From NCBI GenBank assembly GCA_012514415.1, contig JAAZAH010000139.1, forward strand, positions 1 to 17,277: a stretch of DNA of 17,277 bases, written 5' to 3'. The position numbers and the translations under genes are program-made. The notes below the pieces were generated by a model that was not told where the DNA came from, did not search any database, and saw nothing but the letters and a program-made list of their open reading frames with translations. The number at the start of each line of letters is the position of its first letter. Position 1 is the first letter of the stretch. Shown in pieces: positions 12,791 through 17,277 of this stretch. The DNA comes from Sandaracinaceae bacterium. GTDB taxonomy: Bacteria > Myxococcota_A > Polyangia > Polyangiales > Houyiibacteriaceae.

Positions 12791-14707
12791 TCAGATGGCC
12801 TGCGCCTCGCCGTAACGCTCGAAGTCGAGGTTGTGGGTGATGCGCTTCTTCTCGTTCACGAAGGCGTCGATATAGTCCTTGATTCGCTTCTTCGCCGTTT
12901 CGAGATCGGTGTTATCGATGTTGAGGTTCAGGAGGTCCACGTACCAAGGAAGCTTGGTTTCGCAGAGCACATAGGCCTCGCAGATCTCGCGCGCGATGGG
13001 CAGCGTCGTCGTCTTCGAGTCCTCATGGACATCCTTATCCTTCGCCTTGAGGAGCTTGTCGTACTCCTCGTCGAGGAGGCGCGCGAAGAGCTCCGGGGTG
13101 AGCTTATCGCCCGCCTTCACGCCCGTCGCCTCGTCGTCTTCGGTGAAGGGAGCACCCTTATGGAGCCACTCCCACAGGATGCTCAGGCGAATCTCACCGG
13201 TCGCCATATCCTCCATGAGGTAGAGGACATCGTCGTTGCCGAAGAAGTCGGCCGGCTTGAGCGCCGCCGCCTGCATGCCCTGACCGAAGGCGTTCCCGTA
13301 CTGAATCGCGACGCTCAGGAGATCGCGCGCACCCGCGACGCTGCGGGTTCCGCCCTCGAGCTGAAAGAGCGCCGCCGCATCCTCGTCCGTATAGGTGAGG
13401 GGCGGGAATTCGCGCCCGAGCTGATTCGCCTCGCCGACCTCTTCCCAGACCGGGCGGATGATGTGGACCATCTTCCAGTGCGAGACCCACTTGCCGCTCG
13501 CGCCCGCCTGCTGCTCGCGCTGCGCGCCGGCCTTGGCCTTGGCCATTCCGGCCTCGACGCCCGCCTCGGAGCCGACCGGGATGTTGGGCTCCATTCCGCC
13601 CTGCCAGAGCGCGAAGTTGCCGTTTTGATCCGGCGTGTTGACGGCACGACGCACGCGATCCTCATAAGTGCGCATGTAGCCGTAGGTCATGGTGACGACG
13701 TCGATGTTGGGGTTCGCGAAATCCGGATCCCAAGCGACGGCGTCGGAAACGCTATTGATATAATCCCAGCGGCCCGTGTTGAATCCGACGAAATGCTTGC
13801 CGAGCACAGCGCGGATCTCCATGAGCTGGAAGGCCGCCTCGACCTGCTCGATAAGCACATAGGCCTTGATGGTCCCATGCTCGAGCCCGAGCGCATTTTC
13901 GATCCCGTTAAGGATATCGTTCCAGAGCGCGGCCTCTTCGGCGGTCTGGATCTTCGGGAGATAGTAGACGAGCGAGGATCCGCGCGAGGCGAGCGTCTCG
14001 TGGTTGTTTGTCGCGTAGAGCGCGGCGTCGACGATGGAAGCCGAGAAGCCCTCGCCGGTCGACCAGCGGAAATGGCGATCGTCAAGGTGAAGACCGCGCG
14101 CCCGATAGATCACGGTCGTGTGATCGAGCTGCTTCTTGTAGTCCTCGATGATCGTGCGGCCGAAGAAATCCTTCGCCCAAGCGTTCATCTCCTCGGCGAC
14201 GCCCTCAGCGACGGAGAGGAATTTCGGATCGCGCGAGATCGCGAGCCGGAGGTTGCGGAGGTTGTCGAGCGACATCGTCGAGACCTGCCCGAGCGCGTCC
14301 TCGCCATCGAACATCCAACCGTCGGCGCCCGAGAGGAGCGCGTAAGCGACGTTACGGAGGCTCTTTTCGACCGGCGCGTTCGGGCGCGACGCCGGTCCGG
14401 TCCCCTGGATCCATTGACGCTGGAGGTCATGCGGAATCACCGCGCCCTCAAAGCGTCCCGCGCGGGCGTCCGCCACTTTGATCGAGGTCCCGCCGATCGT
14501 CGATTCGGGATCGAGGAAGGTGATGCGCTCCTTCTTCTCGGCGCGCTCGAGGCGGCGAAGCGTGCGCTTTTGCATCAGCTCGACGCGGCGGGCGTCGAGG
14601 GGCGCGAGGGCCTTAATCACCTCAAGCGCCTTCGGCGTCACTACATCCGCATAATCCGCTAGGATCTCTTTGCGCGTCTCGATCGATCGGTTTTGTGTCT
14701 CTGTCAT
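12791..14707 (-). CDS. aceB: Malate synthase (A-type)
   Basis: Malate synthase condenses glyoxylate with acetyl-CoA to malate, completing the bypass. The 638-residue protein is longer than E. coli malate synthase A (about 530). Motifs in order: WMFDGEDA (131-138), IYRARGLHLDDRH (200-212), LPKIQTAEEA (250-259), YVLIEQVEAAFQ (283-294; Glu287 a Mg ligand), the signature KHFVGFNTGRWDYI (304-317; Asp315), and YLMEDMATGEI (496-506), whose Asp500 is at the position of the expected general base. The extra length is spread through loops and the C-terminal helical part. AGGG seven bases upstream of the ATG at 14707 supports the start. It lies 151 bases after aceK. Confidence 0.93.
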   Translation of the reverse strand: MTETQNRSIETRKEILADYADVVTPKALEVIKALAPLDARRVELMQKRTLRRLERAEKKERITFLDPESTIGGTSIKVADARAGRFEGAVIPHDLQRQWIQGTGPASRPNAPVEKSLRNVAYALLSGADGWMFDGEDALGQVSTMSLDNLRNLRLAISRDPKFLSVAEGVAEEMNAWAKDFFGRTIIEDYKKQLDHTTVIYRARGLHLDDRHFRWSTGEGFSASIVDAALYATNNHETLASRGSSLVYYLPKIQTAEEAALWNDILNGIENALGLEHGTIKAYVLIEQVEAAFQLMEIRAVLGKHFVGFNTGRWDYINSVSDAVAWDPDFANPNIDVVTMTYGYMRTYEDRVRRAVNTPDQNGNFALWQGGMEPNIPVGSEAGVEAGMAKAKAGAQREQQAGASGKWVSHWKMVHIIRPVWEEVGEANQLGREFPPLTYTDEDAAALFQLEGGTRSVAGARDLLSVAIQYGNAFGQGMQAAALKPADFFGNDDVLYLMEDMATGEIRLSILWEWLHKGAPFTEDDEATGVKAGDKLTPELFARLLDEEYDKLLKAKDKDVHEDSKTTTLPIAREICEAYVLCETKLPWYVDLLNLNIDNTDLETAKKRIKDYIDAFVNEKKRITHNLDFERYGEAQAI

Positions 14708-14757
14708 TCGTCCGCCCTTATCGTTTGGAATGTCTCCGAATCTATCGGTTGCTGGAT

Positions 14758-14780
14758 GCGCCGGGGTCGCGTCCCGGCGC
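14758..14780 (-). other. GC hairpin between aceK and aceB
   Basis: GCGCCGGG (14758-14765) and CCCGGCGC (14773-14780) form a perfect 8-bp stem with a 7-base loop in the 151-base gap between aceK and aceB. No U-run follows on the minus strand. Possible roles are a partial terminator that sets AceK against AceB/AceA levels, or an RNA processing or stability element. Confidence 0.45.
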
Positions 14781-14858
14781 GCTGTGATGCCTTTTAGCTT
14801 GGAAGAACAAAAGATGCCCGCCTAACCATGATTTCTTGCTCGTCTGCCCGCAGCCTCT

Positions 14859-16676
14859 TCATGATTGGGCGCCTGCAGCTTCGCCAATCGGCTCGTCGAT
14901 GAGAGCGATCGGCTCGCGGGAAATCTCGCCAAAATATTCGCTGTATCGTTCGATGAAGCGCAGCTCCTCGGCATAAGGGAAGGTGCTGCGATGCTGGCCG
15001 CTCCGGATCCTCCGCTGTGTCTCGACATAATAGCCCGCGTCGAGAAGCTCGGGAAAGCTCTGCTCGAAAAACTCCCGGTCTTCCTGGCGGTGGAACATGA
15101 AACGAGGAAGCTCCTCGGGGAAGATATCGTTGGGACCGACTGAGACCTCGGGTTCGTCAAAGAAGAAATCATCGCCGCCAAAGGGAGAGCTCGTCGGCAT
15201 GCGGCGGAAGTTCAGGTCGGTGAGATAGCAAACCTCGTCATAATCGTAGGTCACCACCTTGCCGAAGCGCGTGACGCCGAAATTCTTGAGGGCGAGGTCC
15301 CCTGGGAAAATATCGACCGCCGCCAAATCCTTGAGCGCCTGACCGAGCTCGAGGATGGCCGCCTTTCGCTCCTCCTCATCAGCCTCGTTCAGGTAGAGGT
15401 TCAGCGGGATCATCCGCCGCTCGATATAACAATGGCGGATGATCATCTTATCGCCATCACGCTCGATCATCGAGGGCGCGAGCCGCTCAAATTCCTCGAG
15501 GACCTCGGGCGTGAAACGCGCGGCCGGAAGCGCCACATCCGAATATTCGAGCGAATCGGCCATCCGCCCGACGCGATCGTGATACTTCACGAGCCGGTAT
15601 TTCGCTTCGACCGTGGCGCGGGTCCCCTCTTTTGGAGGATCGAAATGGTCGCGGATCACCTTGAAGACGTAAGGAAAGCTCGGAAGCGTGAAGACGAGCA
15701 TCACCATGCCGCGCGTTCCGGGCGCGAGGATGAATTCGTCGGTCGAGTTTGCAAGGTGATGCGAGAGGTAGCGGTAAAAGAGCGTCTTCCCGAGCTTCTG
15801 GAGGCCGAGCATCGAGACGATCTCGGCATGCGGCTTCGAGGGGAGGATGGTGCGAAGAAAATCGACGTAGGGCGCGGGCGCCTCCATATCGACCATGAAA
15901 TACGCACGCGAAAGGCTGAAAACGCGACCGATGCTCTGCGAATCGAAGAGGATCGTGTCGACGAAGACATTTCCTGCCGAATCGCGCAGAAGCGGCACAA
16001 CAAATGGAATGATCTCCTCACCGTTGATGATTCGCCCCACGAGGTACGCCGCGCGATTCCGATAGAAAAGTGAGCGGATGGTGTGAATTTGAAAGTTCGT
16101 CGCGAGCTTTCGGACGCCGCGAAGCTCTTCGCGTCCCGCGCGGAGAATGAGATGCACGCTCCGCTTGAGGTTTTGGATCTTATTGCTGAAGGGCAGATCC
16201 GAAAGGATGGATTGGACCGTTCCACGCAGTGTCCGCGCCGAGGGGTAGTCGGATCTGTAAATTGGTTTACTGAGCTCGATATAATCGGTCGCCCAGCCGG
16301 GACGGTAGAAGATATGCTCGTTGTTGTAATACCGTCGCTCTAGGATTTTACAGGCGACCGAGTTGTAGAAGGTCTCGGCGCATTCAGGCTGGAGGTGATC
16401 CTTCAGTAGATCGAGATAATCGCGTTTGATCTCGCTCCAGAGGCAGTTCTCGCGATGGCCCTCGATGGTGCGGATGGTCTCGACGCACGCCTTCACACGC
16501 GTATCATAGGAGTTGATTCGGCGGATCACGTCCTCGCGTGATTCATGCCAATCGCCTTTGATGAAGCGTTCTTCGGCGCGCTGAGAGATCGCGCGGAAGG
16601 TCCGGTAGTGGGTGTTGAAGCCCTCGAGGATGGTTTCGGCGATCTGGCGCGCGTTGTTTGGTTTTCCTCGGTCCAT
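14859..16676 (-). CDS. aceK: Isocitrate dehydrogenase kinase/phosphatase
   Basis: AceK phosphorylates and dephosphorylates isocitrate dehydrogenase and so sets the split between the TCA cycle and the glyoxylate bypass. The 605-residue protein has the family length (about 575-600). The N-terminal regulatory helices begin IAETILEGFNTHYRTFR. The kinase-like part has the ATP loop APGTRGMVM (318-326), the lysine of VFKVIRD (K339), and GRMADSLEYSD (370-380), whose Asp374 corresponds to the residue tied to phosphatase activity in E. coli. Next come GDLALKNFGVTR (459-470; D460, N465) and YDYDE (477-481; metal-binding D478). The C-terminus has NDIFPEELPRF and the FPY ending typical of the family. The start at 16676 (MDRGKPNNARQIAE) fits homologues; the frame is open to an ATG at 16751. 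Ribosome-binding site weak. It leads the cluster rather than trailing it as in E. coli aceBAK. Confidence 0.95.
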   Translation of the reverse strand: MDRGKPNNARQIAETILEGFNTHYRTFRAISQRAEERFIKGDWHESREDVIRRINSYDTRVKACVETIRTIEGHRENCLWSEIKRDYLDLLKDHLQPECAETFYNSVACKILERRYYNNEHIFYRPGWATDYIELSKPIYRSDYPSARTLRGTVQSILSDLPFSNKIQNLKRSVHLILRAGREELRGVRKLATNFQIHTIRSLFYRNRAAYLVGRIINGEEIIPFVVPLLRDSAGNVFVDTILFDSQSIGRVFSLSRAYFMVDMEAPAPYVDFLRTILPSKPHAEIVSMLGLQKLGKTLFYRYLSHHLANSTDEFILAPGTRGMVMLVFTLPSFPYVFKVIRDHFDPPKEGTRATVEAKYRLVKYHDRVGRMADSLEYSDVALPAARFTPEVLEEFERLAPSMIERDGDKMIIRHCYIERRMIPLNLYLNEADEEERKAAILELGQALKDLAAVDIFPGDLALKNFGVTRFGKVVTYDYDEVCYLTDLNFRRMPTSSPFGGDDFFFDEPEVSVGPNDIFPEELPRFMFHRQEDREFFEQSFPELLDAGYYVETQRRIRSGQHRSTFPYAEELRFIERYSEYFGEISREPIALIDEPIGEAAGAQS

Positions 16677-16832
16677 TTGCGTCTGCCTGTTCGCCTGCTC
16701 ACTGGCTCCTTTGGAGTGGCTATCGGGTTGCCGGCCCCGGAACTCACGCATCAGCGCGGCCGATCATGCGATCCGAGGAAATCTAAGGATGCTTGGGTCG
16801 GTATGGGGCGGTCCCTTCGTCGCCGTAAAGGC

Positions 16833-16887
16833 CGTCACCGCTTGACAAGTTAACTTAACGCAAGCTGAATGCAAAGGTGCGGTGACG
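16833..16887. repeat. Perfect 9-base inverted repeat with inner palindrome and direct repeat
   Basis: CGTCACCGC (16833-16841) is repeated in inverted form as GCGGTGACG (16879-16887), with 37 bases between the arms. Inside lie AAGTTAACTT (16847-16856), a perfect 10-base palindrome, and the direct repeat AACGCAA / AATGCAA starting at 16857 and 16868, one helical turn apart. The arms are too far apart for a compact terminator, so paired or cooperative regulator sites are the better reading. Confidence 0.6.
16842..16870 (+). promoter_or_regulatory. Possible rraA promoter P1
   Basis: A consensus -35 TTGACA (16842-16847), a 17-base spacer and CTGAAT (16865-16870). The -35 is perfect but the -10 is poor (three of six). 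The -35 abuts the left arm of the inverted repeat, and the right arm would fall at the transcription start. Confidence 0.35.
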
Positions 16888-16911
16888 CTTTCTTGTTAAT
16901 TGGTTGATAAT
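16882..16911 (+). promoter_or_regulatory. Possible rraA promoter P2
   Basis: GTGACG (16882-16887, four of six), an 18-base AT-rich spacer and GATAAT (16906-16911, five of six). The -35 overlaps the right arm of the inverted repeat, so a protein bound there would block it. Confidence 0.35.
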
Positions 16912-17027
16912 TCACTTCCTCCCCCTCGGTGATCGCGAGGGCGCGGGTGACGCCGGGCGAGCCCGCCATCCAAGCCTACGCAAAAATCCCTTGAACGCCG
17001 CGCGCGCGAGGGCCAGCCTCGCTCTTC

Positions 17028-17277
17028 ATGGACCAGACGAATTGGACGACTTGCGATCTCTACGATGCGCACGAAGGAAAGGTGCGCGTCTTCCTCCCCG
17101 GCCTCCGATCGTACGGTGGACGCGCGAGTTTCTCAGGCGAGGTGAAGACCGCGCGCTGCTTCGGCGACAATAGCGTGGTGAAGTCGACGCTCGCGACGCC
17201 CGGCGAGGGCCGGGTGCTCGTCGTCGATGGCGGCGGCTCGCTCCATCACGCGCTGATGGGCGATCTCATCGCTCAGT
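17028..17277 (+). CDS. RraA-family protein (3' end outside window)
   Basis: Only the first 83 codons are present. They read MDQTNWTTCDLYDAHEGKV, then LPGLRSYGGRASFSGEVKT, CFGDNSVV and GRVLVVDGGGSLHHALMGD. These are the opening motifs of the RraA family. E. coli RraA binds RNase E and inhibits it; other family members are aldolases that cleave hydroxymethyl-oxoglutarate, with residues (GD, R) lying further downstream than can be seen here, so the two roles cannot be separated. An in-frame TGA at 16992 limits the start to the ATG at 17028. No ribosome-binding site lies at a normal distance. It is divergent from aceK. Confidence 0.88.
   Translation, partial: MDQTNWTTCDLYDAHEGKVRVFLPGLRSYGGRASFSGEVKTARCFGDNSVVKSTLATPGEGRVLVVDGGGSLHHALMGDLIAQ

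Larger units (their letters stand above)
16677..17027. promoter_or_regulatory. Divergent aceK-rraA intergenic control region
   Basis: This 351-base stretch has no gene I can support. The left half (16677-16830) and the last 110 bases are GC-rich and unremarkable. The middle (about 16840-16920) is sharply AT-richer than anything else in the window. It holds promoter-like hexamers, a 9-base inverted repeat, a palindrome and a direct repeat, listed separately. As the only sizeable gap upstream of aceK, it is the likely promoter and operator region for the glyoxylate cluster and for rraA. Confidence 0.6.

Noticed and set aside
12728..14662. A 644-codon open frame on the plus strand opposite aceB
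   Set aside because: Same mirror effect of codon bias; no recognisable motif, while the minus strand encodes malate synthase.
14785..14818. CTTTT...AAAAG inverted pair in the aceK-aceB gap as a terminator
   Set aside because: The stem is five A/T-rich pairs with a 13-base loop, too weak to support.
16752..16840. Short open frames in the aceK-rraA gap
   Set aside because: No ribosome-binding site, no recognisable product, and they extend into aceK in the wrong frame.

Overview
The window is about 61% GC by eye, densely coding, and reads as ordinary chromosome from a Gram-negative bacterium. The suggested relatives are Myxococcota or other former Deltaproteobacteria. The hints are an alkyl-DHAP-synthase-like FAD oxidase, a PPP-type phosphatase fused to a TerB-like domain, a long ICL2-type isocitrate lyase next to AceK, and plant-like ProA and TrxB sequences. 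This placement is inference; there is no rRNA gene to anchor it. I see no tRNA, CRISPR array, insertion sequence or phage gene. Eleven genes are complete with a clean stop codon, two are cut by the window edges, and one (the phosphatase) has an in-frame amber codon.

Layout. Bases 1-677 (minus) hold the N-terminal part of an FAD-binding oxidase. Divergent from it is a small VWA-domain protein (890-1552, plus). A hairpin separates that gene from convergent proA (1630-2922, minus). trxB (3018-3974, plus) is divergent from proA. Next comes a minus-strand run, in transcription order: feoA (8484-8242), feoB (8245-6083), a 63-residue membrane protein whose start overlaps the feoB stop, a metallophosphoesterase (5845-4829) and a DUF4261-like protein (4762-4025). 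The first three are translationally coupled, and the last two follow after 46 and 66 bases. Divergent from feoA is the TerB/PPP phosphatase (8579 onward, plus). Its frame meets TAG at 10115-10117 and then continues for 50 coding-like codons to TGA at 10268-10270.

The right third is a glyoxylate-bypass cluster on the minus strand, in transcription order aceK (16676-14859), aceB (14707-12791) and aceA (12647-10389). Malate synthase and isocitrate lyase run the bypass. AceK throws the switch by phosphorylating or dephosphorylating isocitrate dehydrogenase, so carbon can be conserved during growth on acetate or fatty acids. The isocitrate lyase has a long C-terminal domain like mycobacterial ICL2, which suggests a second, allosteric layer of control. 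aceK is divergent from an rraA-like gene cut by the right edge (17028 onward). The 351-base gap between them has an AT-rich core with a perfect 9-base inverted repeat, a 10-base palindrome, a direct repeat and promoter-like hexamers. It is the most likely control region of this cluster.

The observations most worth following are the in-frame amber codon in the phosphatase, where none of the eleven complete genes ends in TAG; the aceK-rraA control region; the cysteine-free small protein coupled to FeoB; and the ICL2-type lyase paired with AceK. I did not find a clear new defence or mobile system.
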